DNA from: Halobacteroidaceae bacterium
Lineage (GTDB): Bacteria; Bacillota; Halanaerobiia; B1SED10-174
DNA length: 64,000 bases
NCBI GenBank assembly: GCA_003551665.1
Contig: PUNE01000062.1
Span: forward strand, 1 to 64,000
Reading direction: 5' to 3'
In this document: positions 14,890-26,038 of the stretch, piece after piece
Layout: each line of letters opens with the position of its first letter
Numbering within the stretch: position 1 is the first letter of the stretch
The notes under the pieces: model-generated
Databases searched by the model: none
Seen by the model: only the letters and a program-made list of their open reading frames with translations
Told to the model about the DNA's origin: nothing
Position numbers and translations under genes: made by a program

Positions 14890-17328
14890 TTAATCTTTAT
14901 CTATTCTTACCAGTGAGACCACCCTGTCTCCTTTGGCCAGGCGCATAAGGCGGACCCCGATTGTATTTCTGCTCAGACGCGGCAGCTCCTCCTTGATCTG
15001 GAGCCTGATTAGCCTCCCCTGCCGGGTAACAACCATCACTTCGTCCTCTTCCCGGACCATCTTGAAGGCAACCAGCCCGTCCTTTTCTTTATCCCGAATT
15101 CTCGCAGCAATTAAACCCTTGCCGCCCCTCTGTTGCACCCGGTATTCTTCAACCGGTGTTCTTTTGCTGTACCCTTCCCAGGAAACCGTCAGGACCTCTT
15201 CCCCGGGGTGAACTATTTCCATTCCAACCACTTCATCCCCTGGGGCAAGAGTAATGCCCTTTACTCCCTGAGAAGATCTCCCGATTGGTCTCAGGTTACC
15301 CGAGGGAAAGCGAATTGCCTTCCCTTTTTTGCTCACCACCATTATTTCCTGCTCCGGAGATGAGTTGTAGCGGACCGCGATTAATTCGTCATTTTCGCGC
15401 AGGTTCAGGGCTCGCAAAGAGGTATATTTTGATTCATATTCCTGCAGGGAGGTCTTTTTAATCAGCCCTTTTTGGGTCGCCATTAACAGGTGGGCCCCTT
15501 CCTCCTTGTAGGAGCGGATGGGAATTACAGCCGTAATTATTTCTTCGCTTTTTAGTGGCAGAAGATTGATCAGGGCCATGCCCCGTCCCTGCCTTCCCGA
15601 TTCGGGTATTTCATAAACCTTGATCCTGTAAAGATAGCCCCGGTTGGTAAAGAAAAGCAGGTAATCGTGGGTATTGGCCATGAAAATATCCGAGACAAAA
15701 TCCCCTTCCTTGGTATTCATCCCTCTCATGCCCCTGCCTCCCCTGTGCTGGGCCCGGTATGAACCAAGAGTCATCCGGTTAATATAACCTTTGTGAGAAA
15801 GGGTGATCAGGATATTTTCGCTGGGAATAAGGTCTTCCAGATCCAGTTCGGCTGCCTGGGCAACAATCCTGGTTCGTCTTTCATCGTCATACTTTTCTGC
15901 TCTTTCCCTGAGCTCGGTTTTAATAACTTCATCAACAAGAGCCTGGTCTCCAAGAAGGGATTTATAGTAGGAGATCCTCTCTTTCAATTCCTTGTATTCC
16001 TCTTCAATTTTATCTCGTTCCAGGGCCGTTAGCCGCTGCAGGCGCATATCCAGGATTGCCTGGGCCTGGACCTGAGTTAATCCGAATTTTTCCATTAGTC
16101 CCTTGCGGGCGGTTTCTGCATCTGGGGATTTGCGGATTAAGGCAATAACATCGTCCAGGTAATTCAGGGCAATTCGCAGGCCTTCTAAAACATGGGCCCT
16201 TTCTTCTGCCTTGTTTAAAAGAAAACGGGTTCTCCTGGTTATAACATCTCTCTGGTGCTTGATATATTCTTCAAGGAGTTGTTTCAGGTTCATTACCCGG
16301 GGTTGGTTACCCACAAGGGCCAGCATGTTTATCCCAAAATTTAACTGCAGCCTGGTGTGCTTGTAAAGCTGATTCAGAACAACCTGGGGGCGGGATTTTC
16401 GCTTGAGTTCAATTACAATCCTCATTCCGTCCCGGTCAGATTCGTCCCTTAAATCCTGGATTCCCTCTAACTTGTTGTCACGAACCATTTCGGCGATTTT
16501 TTCAATCAAGGCTGCCTTATTAACCTGGTAAGGCAGTTCTGTAACAATAATCCGGGCTTTTCCGCCGGACATTTCTTCTATTTCGGCAACTCCTCTTATA
16601 GTAACGCTACCGTGCCCGGTTTTATAGGCTCTGCGTGCATCTGAGCGCCCCATTAAAAGGCCTCCGGTTGGAAAGTCCGGGCCAGTTATAATATCACAGA
16701 TCTCGTCAATGGTTGCCTCGGGATTATCCAGCAGGTAATTAATTGCCCCGACCACCTCCCGGATGTTGTGGGGGGGAATGTTTGTGGCCATACCCACAGC
16801 AATACCCGAAGAACCGTTTAATAATAGGTTGGGCAGCCGGGCAGGTAAAACCTCAGGCTCCTGCAGGGAATCATCAAAGTTGTCCCGGTAATCCACTGTA
16901 TCCTTGTCAATATCTGCAAGCATTTCCGTTGACATCTGCGCCATCCGGGCTTCGGTATAGCGCATTGCCGCGGCACTGTCTCCGTCAACTGAGCCAAAAT
17001 TTCCGTGCCCATCAACTAAGGGATACCGCATGGAAAAATTCTGGGCCATGCGTACCAGGGTATCGTATACTGCTGTTTCTCCATGGGGGTGGTACTTACC
17101 CAGAACCTCCCCCACCACCCGGGCGGATTTTTTATGGGGCTTGTTGGGAGTCAGTCCCAGGTCGTGCATTGCATAAAGGACCCTGCGGTGAACGGGTTTC
17201 AAACCATCACGAACATCCGGTAGGGCCCGGCCCACGATTACGGTCATGGCATAATCCAGGTAGGCCACTTTCATTTCGTCTTCAATATCTGCGGGGATTA
17301 CACGTCCCGCTTCAATTTTTTCATCCAT
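14890..17328 (-). CDS. gyrA: DNA gyrase subunit A
   Basis: An 812-aa type IIA topoisomerase subunit that cuts and rejoins DNA. The active-site tyrosine is in AMRYTEARM (about residue 123); the quinolone-region helix reads [15 protein letters not shown], with Thr where E. coli has Ser83. The C-terminal beta-pinwheel contains the GyrA box as QQRGGKG, so the enzyme should introduce negative supercoils. It lies 15 bp behind gyrB and ends the dnaA-to-gyrA block. Length is usual. Confidence 0.98.
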   Translation of the reverse strand: MDEKIEAGRVIPADIEDEMKVAYLDYAMTVIVGRALPDVRDGLKPVHRRVLYAMHDLGLTPNKPHKKSARVVGEVLGKYHPHGETAVYDTLVRMAQNFSMRYPLVDGHGNFGSVDGDSAAAMRYTEARMAQMSTEMLADIDKDTVDYRDNFDDSLQEPEVLPARLPNLLLNGSSGIAVGMATNIPPHNIREVVGAINYLLDNPEATIDEICDIITGPDFPTGGLLMGRSDARRAYKTGHGSVTIRGVAEIEEMSGGKARIIVTELPYQVNKAALIEKIAEMVRDNKLEGIQDLRDESDRDGMRIVIELKRKSRPQVVLNQLYKHTRLQLNFGINMLALVGNQPRVMNLKQLLEEYIKHQRDVITRRTRFLLNKAEERAHVLEGLRIALNYLDDVIALIRKSPDAETARKGLMEKFGLTQVQAQAILDMRLQRLTALERDKIEEEYKELKERISYYKSLLGDQALVDEVIKTELRERAEKYDDERRTRIVAQAAELDLEDLIPSENILITLSHKGYINRMTLGSYRAQHRGGRGMRGMNTKEGDFVSDIFMANTHDYLLFFTNRGYLYRIKVYEIPESGRQGRGMALINLLPLKSEEIITAVIPIRSYKEEGAHLLMATQKGLIKKTSLQEYESKYTSLRALNLRENDELIAVRYNSSPEQEIMVVSKKGKAIRFPSGNLRPIGRSSQGVKGITLAPGDEVVGMEIVHPGEEVLTVSWEGYSKRTPVEEYRVQQRGGKGLIAARIRDKEKDGLVAFKMVREEDEVMVVTRQGRLIRLQIKEELPRLSRNTIGVRLMRLAKGDRVVSLVRIDKD

Positions 17329-17343
17329 AGCTCTCTATCACCT

Positions 17344-19537
<2,194 letters not shown>

Positions 19538-19538
19538 C

Positions 19539-20657
19539 TTACTTCCTCCCTTCCCACCTGCAAAATTTTCCATTTTCAACGGTAAAATAGTAACGAGGTT
19601 CTTTTATTTCCTGAAGGTTATTGTCAGTAGTGGTAATTATGGACTGGAGATCTTCGCCTATTAACTTGAGGAGGGCTTCCTGGCGGGCACCATCCAGTTC
19701 ACTGAAAACATCGTCCAAAAGCAAAACAGGGTTTTCTCCTTTTTTCTCTTTCATAAGATCAAGTTCCCCGGTTTTCAAGGCCAGGACGGCTGTTCTTTGC
19801 TGACCCTGGGACCCATAATTTCTTAGTTCTTTTTCCCCAAGCCGGAAGGAAAGATCATCCCGGTGAGGTCCAATTACCGTAACTCCCCTTATTATCTCCT
19901 CTTTCCTTCTCCTTTTCCAGGCATCAATAAAACCCCTTTTCCAATCCTGGCTGGAGCTGTTTTGATCGAGAGTCAGGCTGGCCTCATAGCCTATTTCCAG
20001 CGGCAAATTTTCTCCGGATATTTTTCCATACCGGTTACTTACCCTTTCTTTTAGCTCATTTAAAAATCTTATTCTCCTGGATACAATTTCTGCTCCCAGG
20101 CTGGCAAGTTGCTCATCCCAGGGCTCGAGAGCTCCCTCATCGCTTTTTTTCTCCCCTATTTCCTTCAGGAGGTTATTGCGCTGGGCAAGAACTGAACGAA
20201 ACCGCTGCAGATTGTCATAGTAAAGCGGATACAAAAGGGACATTTCCCTGTCAATAAACTGCCTGCGAACCTGGGGAGAACCTTTAATCAACTGCAGGTC
20301 TTCAGGCCCAAAAAAAATTATCATGAACCTTCCCAGGAGGTCCTTCACCCTTTCCAGAGGATTTTCATTCAACCTGATCCTTTTCCTACCCTGGCTGTAT
20401 CCAACTGAAATAGAAAAAGTATCCTCCAGGCTTTGGATTTCACCCTTCACAAAATAATACTGGTTGTCCCAGTTTACTATTTCCTGCTCAATATTTGTCC
20501 GGGGAGAGTTAGCAGAAGCCAGGACATAAATGGCTTCCAGAAAATTGGTTTTCCCCTGGGCATTTTTTCCCAGAACAATATTTACCCCCGGATTTAGCTT
20601 TATTTCCTCCCGGAAGAGGTTTCTGAAATTATCGGAATATAATCTTTTTAATTGCAA
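19539..20657 (-). CDS. recF: DNA replication and repair protein RecF
   Basis: A 372-aa SMC-like ATPase: Walker A GKNAQGKTNFLEAI (about residues 30-43), an ABC-like signature in GSQGQQRTA and Walker B VLLLDDVFSELD. RecF helps load RecA at single-strand gaps. Start TTG at 20657 behind GGGGATGGA, overlapping the downstream end of the S4 gene by spacing of only 2 bp. Usual position after the S4-domain gene. Confidence 0.97.
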   Translation of the reverse strand: MQLKRLYSDNFRNLFREEIKLNPGVNIVLGKNAQGKTNFLEAIYVLASANSPRTNIEQEIVNWDNQYYFVKGEIQSLEDTFSISVGYSQGRKRIRLNENPLERVKDLLGRFMIIFFGPEDLQLIKGSPQVRRQFIDREMSLLYPLYYDNLQRFRSVLAQRNNLLKEIGEKKSDEGALEPWDEQLASLGAEIVSRRIRFLNELKERVSNRYGKISGENLPLEIGYEASLTLDQNSSSQDWKRGFIDAWKRRRKEEIIRGVTVIGPHRDDLSFRLGEKELRNYGSQGQQRTAVLALKTGELDLMKEKKGENPVLLLDDVFSELDGARQEALLKLIGEDLQSIITTTDNNLQEIKEPRYYFTVENGKFCRWEGRK

Positions 20658-20659
20658 TT

Positions 20660-20878
20660 TTATCCATCCCCGACAATTTTAAGTGACATGACCCCTTCTA
20701 CTTCAATTAAGTCACCTGGAAATAGTTTTTTTCCGGGGACCTTAACAACTTCTCCGTTTACCTTTATTTTTCCTTCTCTGATCATGTTTTTGGATTCGCC
20801 CCCAGTTGAAGTTAGTTCGGCCCACTTCAAAAACTGGGTTAGCTTTATTTCCGGGGTATGGATTTTAATCTCTTTCAT
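20660..20878 (-). CDS. yaaA: S4-domain RNA-binding protein (YaaA/RlbA-like)
   Basis: A 72-aa S4 domain: IKLTQFLKWAELTSTGGESKNMI then GKIKVNGEVV and the KLFPGDLIEV end. Such proteins sit between dnaN and recF in most Bacillota and are thought to bind rRNA or act in ribosome assembly. It starts 10 bp after dnaN and is followed after 2 bp by recF. Confidence 0.93.
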   Translation of the reverse strand: MKEIKIHTPEIKLTQFLKWAELTSTGGESKNMIREGKIKVNGEVVKVPGKKLFPGDLIEVEGVMSLKIVGDG

Positions 20879-20888
20879 CTGTTTCCAC

Positions 20889-21995
20889 CTAATTCTGAAC
20901 CGGCATTATTACATACGTGTAGGTAAAATCTTCAAGACTTCTGAAAACACAGGCTGAGCTTTCGTCCTGGAGATTAATGGTTACAGTTTCATTCCGCAAA
21001 ACCTTTAAAACATCGAGCAGGTAGTCCGCAGTAAAAGAAACCTTCATTACTGAGCCTTCTTTTTCCATTGCCACTTCCTCATAAGCCTGGCCAATACGGG
21101 AATCCTTGGTGGTAATAATTAATTCTCCTTCTTTAAATTCGAAATCCACGGTGTTGGAATCCTCCCTGGCAATCAAAGAAGCCCTTCGAACAGCCTGAAG
21201 CAGCTGGTTTCGGTCGATATTGCAGACTGAATTAAAGTCACCGGGGATAACCTCTCTGTAATTTGGAAACTGCCCTTCTTTTAGTCTCGAGGTAATGGTA
21301 AGAGGTGGGAAAGAAAAAAGGAGGTGGTTTCCCTTAAGGGTCAGGTTTACCTCATCTTTCTCCCCGGATTCCAGCAGTCGGGTAAGTTCCTGGAGAGTTT
21401 TCAGGGGTATTATAACCTCTATTTTTTCTTCTGGGGGTTCCCCCGGGAAATCCATTTCCCGGTATGCAAGGCGGTAAGTATTAGTTGCAGCAAGTTCCAT
21501 TTTATTTTCATTTATACTCAGCTGGGCACCGTGCAAAAAAGGTTGATTTTCATCTGTAGAAGCGGCGAATTTTACTTCTTCGATTAGGGTTTTAAGGTCG
21601 CCCTGTTTCATTGTAAAGCTCAACCCTTCCTCAACCTGGGGCAGACTGGGAAAATCTTCCGGGGGAAAACCCCTGATATTATAGGTTGAACCGGCGCATT
21701 TAAGCTCTACGCTGTTCTCCTCCTTCATGGAAAGGCGAACTTTCTCGTTGGGTAGCTCCCTGATAATATTTCCCAGATGCTGGGCAGGAAGAACAACCAC
21801 ACCTGTTTCTTTAACCTCTCCTTCAGTCTGACTCTCGATTCCAATCTCCAGGTCAGTTGCAGCAAGTTTGATTTTGTCTTCCTGGACATCAATTTTTACC
21901 CCGCTTAAAACCGGCATGGTGGTGTGAGAAGACACCGCCCGCTGCACGTCCTGAATAACAGCGGATAAATCTTTTTGCTGAATTGTGAAATCCAA
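20889..21995 (-). CDS. dnaN: DNA polymerase III beta sliding clamp
   Basis: A 368-aa clamp protein with the three repeated clamp domains (for example PVLSGVKID near residue 26, ATDLEIGIES near 46, FTADYLLDVLKVL and VMPVQN at the C-terminus). It tethers the replicative polymerase. The start is a TTG at 21995 behind GGAGGAATTC; a longer frame reaching 22034 begins with residues not seen in DnaN. Operon with the S4 gene, recF, remB, gyrB and gyrA. Confidence 0.97.
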   Translation of the reverse strand: MDFTIQQKDLSAVIQDVQRAVSSHTTMPVLSGVKIDVQEDKIKLAATDLEIGIESQTEGEVKETGVVVLPAQHLGNIIRELPNEKVRLSMKEENSVELKCAGSTYNIRGFPPEDFPSLPQVEEGLSFTMKQGDLKTLIEEVKFAASTDENQPFLHGAQLSINENKMELAATNTYRLAYREMDFPGEPPEEKIEVIIPLKTLQELTRLLESGEKDEVNLTLKGNHLLFSFPPLTITSRLKEGQFPNYREVIPGDFNSVCNIDRNQLLQAVRRASLIAREDSNTVDFEFKEGELIITTKDSRIGQAYEEVAMEKEGSVMKVSFTADYLLDVLKVLRNETVTINLQDESSACVFRSLEDFTYTYVIMPVQN

Positions 21996-22177
21996 AAGAA
22001 TTCCTCCTTTTTCCGGCGGAAATCTGGCCGCCAATTTTTCTTAAATATAAATTTGAATCAGTAGGAGTAAGAGCAGTAGGTCCTGTTAAAAATGGGGAAA
22101 AGAAAAAAACAATGAGTGAAAACAAGGAGATTGCCTGTCTATATTCCTGGGGAAAAAAAGACAGGCTATCCACATTG
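21996..22177 (-). other. dnaA-dnaN spacer
   Basis: A 182-bp AT-rich gap. It contains one near-consensus DnaA box (CTATCCACA on the plus strand, about 22166-22174, one base off TTATNCACA) and an inverted repeat GCCTGTCT/AGACAGGC (22128-22169) on the minus strand, a possible weak terminator or attenuator after dnaA. It may be part of a two-part origin but has too few boxes to be sure. Confidence 0.4.
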
Positions 22178-23533
22178 TTATTTTTTCTTTTTTAGGTTTT
22201 CCTGGAGTTTATTAAGTGTTGAGCGTAGGGTTGCATCCTTTTCTAGCTGGGAAACAATTTTTGAGCAGGCGTGGATAACTGTGGTATGGTCCCTTCCTCC
22301 GAAGGATTGTCCGATCCGAGGTAGAGAAGCATCGGTGAGTTCCCGGCATAAGTACATTGCTATCTGGCGGGGGAAAGCAATATTCTGGGTTCTTTTTTTG
22401 GAAAGCATGTCCTTGGGACGAAGAGAAAAAAACCGGGCCACTCCTTCCTGGATATCCTCAATGGAAAGGGGTTTTGGTTGAGAAAGGGCCAGAATATCCC
22501 GCAAAGCCTCTTTGGCCATTTCTACCGTAATCGGAATGTTTTGCATGGAAGAATATGCTTTGAGGCGGGTCAGGGCTCCCTCCAGTTCCCTGATGTTGGA
22601 CTGAATCTGGTTGGCAATAAAAACAATTACATCGTTGGGGACATTAATTCTTTCTATGCTGGCCTTTTTTCTCAGGATGGCAATCCGGGTTTCCAGGTCC
22701 GGTTTTTGAATATCTGTAATCAGTCCCCATTCAAAACGGGAGCGCAACCTTTCCTCAAGTGTCGGTATATCTCTTGGAGGCCTGTCGCTGGAAATAACGA
22801 GCTGGCGGTTTGCTTCGTGGAGGGCATTGAAAGTGTGGAAAAATTCTTCCTGGGTCCTCTCCTTACCCGCAAGAAACTGGATGTCGTCAACGAGGAGGAT
22901 ATCAATTGTGCGATATTTATTCCGGAAATCAACGGTTTTATCATCACGAATGGAATTAATTAGTTCGTTGGTAAAGGTTTCCGAAGAAACGTAAACAACC
23001 CTTAGGTCAGGATTCTGCCTGAGGGTGTAGTGACCAATGGCCTGCATCAGGTGTGTTTTACCCAGGCCCACGTCTCCATAGACAAATAGAGGGTTATAGG
23101 CCTTGGCTGGGGCTTCGGCAACGGCGAGTGAAGCAGCGTGAGCAAAGCGGTTGCTGTCTCCCACAACGAAGGTTTCGAAGGAGTACTTGGGATTCAGGAA
23201 ATAGGCTCCGGAATTACTCTGGGGGCCGTCAGGTTGAAGATCGCGGTAGGGTTTATGGCTATTGATTTCATTGGGGGAATTATGGATTGTAAATTTAACC
23301 TGGAGAGGGGACTGGGTAATGGTCTGGAGAATCTCCTCAATTAAATCAGAATAACGGCTTTCCAACCAGTCCCGGGCAAATTCATTGGGGACCTCAACCA
23401 GGAGGAACTGGTCCCGAAAAGCAACGGGCTTGGTGGCCTTGAGCCAGGTTTCAAAAGAAGGCCGGCTGAGCTGTTCTTTCATTTTTTCCAGAGTCTGTTC
23501 CCAGATGTTTTCCATTGGTAAATTTGTTGACAT
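22178..23533 (-). CDS. dnaA: Chromosomal replication initiator DnaA
   Basis: A 451-aa AAA+ initiator. Domain I is at the N-terminus, then a short linker; domain III carries Walker [11 protein letters not shown], Walker [12 protein letters not shown] and the sensor/arginine-finger regions, and domain IV ends with the DNA-box signature [15 protein letters not shown]. Start ATG at 23533 with AAAGGAG 8 nt upstream; a longer open frame to 23563 is not needed. It opens the origin and loads the helicase; the helicase and loader are encoded at 44-47 kb. Confidence 0.98.
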   Translation of the reverse strand: MSTNLPMENIWEQTLEKMKEQLSRPSFETWLKATKPVAFRDQFLLVEVPNEFARDWLESRYSDLIEEILQTITQSPLQVKFTIHNSPNEINSHKPYRDLQPDGPQSNSGAYFLNPKYSFETFVVGDSNRFAHAASLAVAEAPAKAYNPLFVYGDVGLGKTHLMQAIGHYTLRQNPDLRVVYVSSETFTNELINSIRDDKTVDFRNKYRTIDILLVDDIQFLAGKERTQEEFFHTFNALHEANRQLVISSDRPPRDIPTLEERLRSRFEWGLITDIQKPDLETRIAILRKKASIERINVPNDVIVFIANQIQSNIRELEGALTRLKAYSSMQNIPITVEMAKEALRDILALSQPKPLSIEDIQEGVARFFSLRPKDMLSKKRTQNIAFPRQIAMYLCRELTDASLPRIGQSFGGRDHTTVIHACSKIVSQLEKDATLRSTLNKLQENLKKKK

Positions 23534-23948
23534 ATGTATTCTCCTTTTTCCGAAGTTATCCACAACTTTTTAACAGGGGTGTGAAAAAAAATGAGATGAT
23601 CCTGTGCCAACGGCAACTGAAAAACTGTGGATTATTTTTGTAAAAAAACCAAACCCAAAAACCCTTTAATAGAGAGGGTTTGAAGCGATTGAAAAAACTT
23701 GCAGGTAAAAAGAGCCGCAAAAATCCACAATTTTTCCACAGCCTGACTGGGGATCATCAGGATGAAAACAGTAATTATTATTCACAACCTTATTAACAAG
23801 CTGTGGCGGAAGGTTAAAAGGTTCAACACAAAAATATATCCCCTCAAAGTTGGTTCAACTTTTCCAGGGTCTTTTATTTTTTCGCTACAGAAATAAAAAA
23901 CCCTTCCTGTCCTGGAAGGTTAAATTTTTGAATATTACAGGAAGTTTC
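23534..23948. other. Probable chromosome origin region (oriC) upstream of dnaA
   Basis: A gene-free AT-rich stretch between divergent dnaA and rnpA. It has perfect DnaA boxes TTATCCACA at 23556-23564 and TTATTCACA at 23778-23786, a one-mismatch box TGTGGATTA at 23626-23634, and looser TCCACA copies at 23724-23740. Gene orientation flips here: genes on both sides run away from it, as expected for divergent forks. Also seen: inverted repeats AAACCCT/AGGGTTT (23651-23681) and a terminator-like hairpin near 23899. rpmH, usually found in this gap, is not present. Confidence 0.7.
23899..23926 (-). terminator. Hairpin facing dnaA
   Basis: On the minus strand CCTTCC-AGGACA-GGAAGG is followed by GTTTTTTATTT. 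It would stop transcription entering the origin from the right. Confidence 0.55.
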
Positions 23949-23977
23949 TTGACGGAGGGTAATAAATAACCTATAAT
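23949..23977 (+). promoter_or_regulatory. Sigma-A promoter for the rnpA operon
   Basis: TTGACG and TATAAT separated by exactly 17 bp; transcription would begin near 23984, leaving a leader of about 77 nt before rnpA. The leader holds an AT-rich inverted repeat (TTTTGCTT/AAGCAAAA, 23992-24022). Confidence 0.85.
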
Positions 23978-24060
23978 CTTTATAGAATTAATTTTGCTTC
24001 TAAAAACTATAATAAAGCAAAAAAAAATTCTGGTCAATGTATTTTTTTTAAGGATGGAAT

Positions 24061-24420
24061 ATGATGTCTTTGCCCCGGCAAGAACGACTGCGGGAAAGGG
24101 GGAAATTCACCCTTTTATTTAAAAAAGGAAAATCCCTCGCCGATCGCAACCTGGTTCTTTATTATTATAAATGGAAACCGGAGAGCCGAGAGGCGGGTTT
24201 TTCTGTTGGCAAAAAACTTGGAAATGCAGTTGTTCGCAATCGGATTCGCCGAAAAATGAAAGAAGCTTACCGAACTCTACTTCCCCAGGTTAAAGATGGC
24301 CACCTCCTCCTTTTCATCGGCAGGAGAGGGATTTTAAAGGCCGAGTTTAGTGAGATTCTGGCCAGCCAGAAAAAACTTTTACAAAAGGCCAATCTCTGGA
24401 AGGGAGACGGAAAATCGTGA
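24061..24420 (+). CDS. rnpA: Ribonuclease P protein component
   Basis: A 119-aa basic protein with the RNase P signature GNAVVRNRIRRKMKEAYR and an N-terminal RLRERGKFTLLFKKGKS region. It binds the RNase P RNA and helps mature tRNA 5' ends. The ATG follows AAGGATG by 5 nt. It is the first gene of the operon here because rpmH is absent upstream. It overlaps yidD by 4 bp. Confidence 0.96.
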   Translation: MMSLPRQERLRERGKFTLLFKKGKSLADRNLVLYYYKWKPESREAGFSVGKKLGNAVVRNRIRRKMKEAYRTLLPQVKDGHLLLFIGRRGILKAEFSEILASQKKLLQKANLWKGDGKS

Positions 24421-24626
24421 AGAAAGTATTTATTGGTTTGCTAAATTTTTATCGTAACTACCTTTCCCCCCTAAAAGGCCCCACCTGCAGGTATTACCCG
24501 TCCTGTTCTGAATATATGCTGCAGGCAATTGATAGCCATGGAGTATGCCGGGGCCTCCTTATGGGGATCTGGAGAATTTTGCGCTGCAACCCATATAGTA
24601 AAGGTGGTTATGATCCTGTTAAATAA
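24417..24626 (+). CDS. yidD: Membrane protein insertion efficiency factor YidD
   Basis: A 69-aa protein of the YidD family: FYRNYLSPLKGPTCRYYPSCSEYMLQ near the N-terminus (three conserved cysteines later in RILRCNPYSKGGYDPV). It assists membrane insertion with YidC. GTG start overlapping the rnpA stop (GTGA). Normal length. Confidence 0.95.
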   Translation: MKKVFIGLLNFYRNYLSPLKGPTCRYYPSCSEYMLQAIDSHGVCRGLLMGIWRILRCNPYSKGGYDPVK

Positions 24627-24658
24627 AAACAAGGTCCGGGTTAGGAGGTTTATTTGTA

Positions 24659-25375
24659 ATGGAAATGGTTTTAGGTTTTTTGGGTGACTTGACAGGCTTT
24701 ATAACGATTGCTGAATCCAACGGTGGAATGTTTTCTTTTTTATGGGAAACAATGGGGAGGTTTCTCCGCTTTTTTTATAACATTACTGGTGACTGGGGAC
24801 TGGCAATTATCCTGTTAACCCTGGTTTTAAAATTAATCCTCTACCCATCCTCTGTTAAACAGAACAAGTCCATGCAGGACATGCAGAGGATTCAGCCGGA
24901 AATCAAAGAAATTCAGAACAAATACAAAGACGACAAGCAAACCCAGCAGCAGAAAATGATGGAGCTTTATAAAAAATACAATATCAATCCACTTGCGTCC
25001 TGCTTACCCCTCTTAATACAGCTTCCCATACTGATTGCTCTTTTCCAGACGATTATTCGCCTTGACGAGCTGCAGGGAGCAAGTTTTCTCTGGATAGGTA
25101 GCCTCGGAGAGCCGGATATACCGCTGGCTGTGATGACTGGAGTGACAATGTTTTTGCAGACCCATCTGCAGCAGGCCTGGAGCGGGGCTCCAGCCAATCC
25201 CCAGACCAAGACAATGGGAATGGTCATGCCGGTTCTGATTGTGTTTTTTGGATTGAGCCTTCCTTCCGGTGTTCTGGTTTACTGGTTCACTTCTAACCTG
25301 GCTATGATCGGTCAACAGTACCTAATTCATCGTCGCCAGGGTGTGGCGAAAGGAGAATCTACTGAAAATGGATGA
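24659..25375 (+). CDS. yidC: Membrane insertase YidC (SpoIIIJ/Oxa1 type)
   Basis: A 238-aa insertase of the short Gram-positive form with about five membrane segments. It contains GDWGLAIILLTLVLKLILYP, a conserved charged cytoplasmic loop rich in Gln/Lys (residues about 75-105), the run LPLLIQLPILIALFQTI and PSGVLVYWFTSNL. The lipoprotein cysteine seen in Bacillus SpoIIIJ is not evident. Inserts membrane proteins alone or with Sec. ATG behind TTAGGAGG; its 3' end overlaps the khpB start. Confidence 0.96.
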   Translation: MEMVLGFLGDLTGFITIAESNGGMFSFLWETMGRFLRFFYNITGDWGLAIILLTLVLKLILYPSSVKQNKSMQDMQRIQPEIKEIQNKYKDDKQTQQQKMMELYKKYNINPLASCLPLLIQLPILIALFQTIIRLDELQGASFLWIGSLGEPDIPLAVMTGVTMFLQTHLQQAWSGAPANPQTKTMGMVMPVLIVFFGLSLPSGVLVYWFTSNLAMIGQQYLIHRRQGVAKGESTENG

Positions 25376-25997
25376 AATAATCCAGGAAGGAAAAAATGTT
25401 CAGGAAGCTATTGCAAGGGCCCTGGAAAAAATGGGACTGCCCCGGGAAAGAGTTGATATTGAAGTTCTTGATGAGGGCAGCCGGGGTATTCTTGGTATTA
25501 TTTCGAGTAAAAATGCCAGGATAAAAGCCAGGCGAAAAAAAGAAAAGAAAGAAATTGCCCGAGAATTTGTTGAGGGAGTCTGTGAACGTTTGGGCACAGG
25601 GACCCAGGTTAATATTGTCGCTGAAAATGACCACCCCAGGCAGGTAGTCCTGGAAGTTGAAGGGGAAAATATGGGGCTTCTGATTGGAAAGAGAGGTCAA
25701 ACCATTGATGCTCTGCAGTACCTGACTACCCTGATAACCAATAGGGAAAAAGATGAAGAATACCTAAGGGTTATTATAGATGCCGAAAACTATAGAAACC
25801 GAAGGGAAAAAACCCTTGAAGCTCTGGCCAAGAGGATGGCAGAAAAGGCCGCCCGAACCGGAAGAAAGGTTCTCCTTGAGCCCATGTCGCCCCAGGAACG
25901 GCGGGTTATCCACATGACGCTTAAGGATGATGACCGGGTTAAAACCTTGAGTCAGGGAGAAGAACCCTTCCGCAAAGTATGCATAGAGCCCAACTAA
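25368..25997 (+). CDS. khpB: RNA-binding protein KhpB/Jag (Jag-N, KH, R3H)
   Basis: A 209-aa protein with three domains: the Jag-N domain (residues 1-55, EGKNVQEAIARALEKMG and SRGILGI), a KH domain with GKRGQTIDALQYL near residue 108, and a C-terminal R3H domain (SPQERRVIHMTLKDD). It binds RNA and in Bacillota is linked to cell elongation and sporulation control. The ATG at 25368 overlaps the yidC end by 8 bp; the frame open from 25341 is inside yidC. Confidence 0.95.
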   Translation: MDEIIQEGKNVQEAIARALEKMGLPRERVDIEVLDEGSRGILGIISSKNARIKARRKKEKKEIAREFVEGVCERLGTGTQVNIVAENDHPRQVVLEVEGENMGLLIGKRGQTIDALQYLTTLITNREKDEEYLRVIIDAENYRNRREKTLEALAKRMAEKAARTGRKVLLEPMSPQERRVIHMTLKDDDRVKTLSQGEEPFRKVCIEPN

Positions 25998-26021
25998 CCC
26001 AGTATTTTATTACTGGGTTTT
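25997..26021 (+). terminator. Terminator between khpB and mnmE
   Basis: CCCAGTA-TTTTAT-TACTGGG then TTTTTTT, ending 17 bp before the mnmE start. It should split this gene row into two expression units or attenuate the second. Confidence 0.82.
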
Positions 26022-26038
26022 TTTAGGAGGCTGATCCG

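Noticed and set aside
24659-25315. Minus-strand frames antisense to yidC
   Set aside because: Shadows of a clear plus-strand gene, no ribosome sites.
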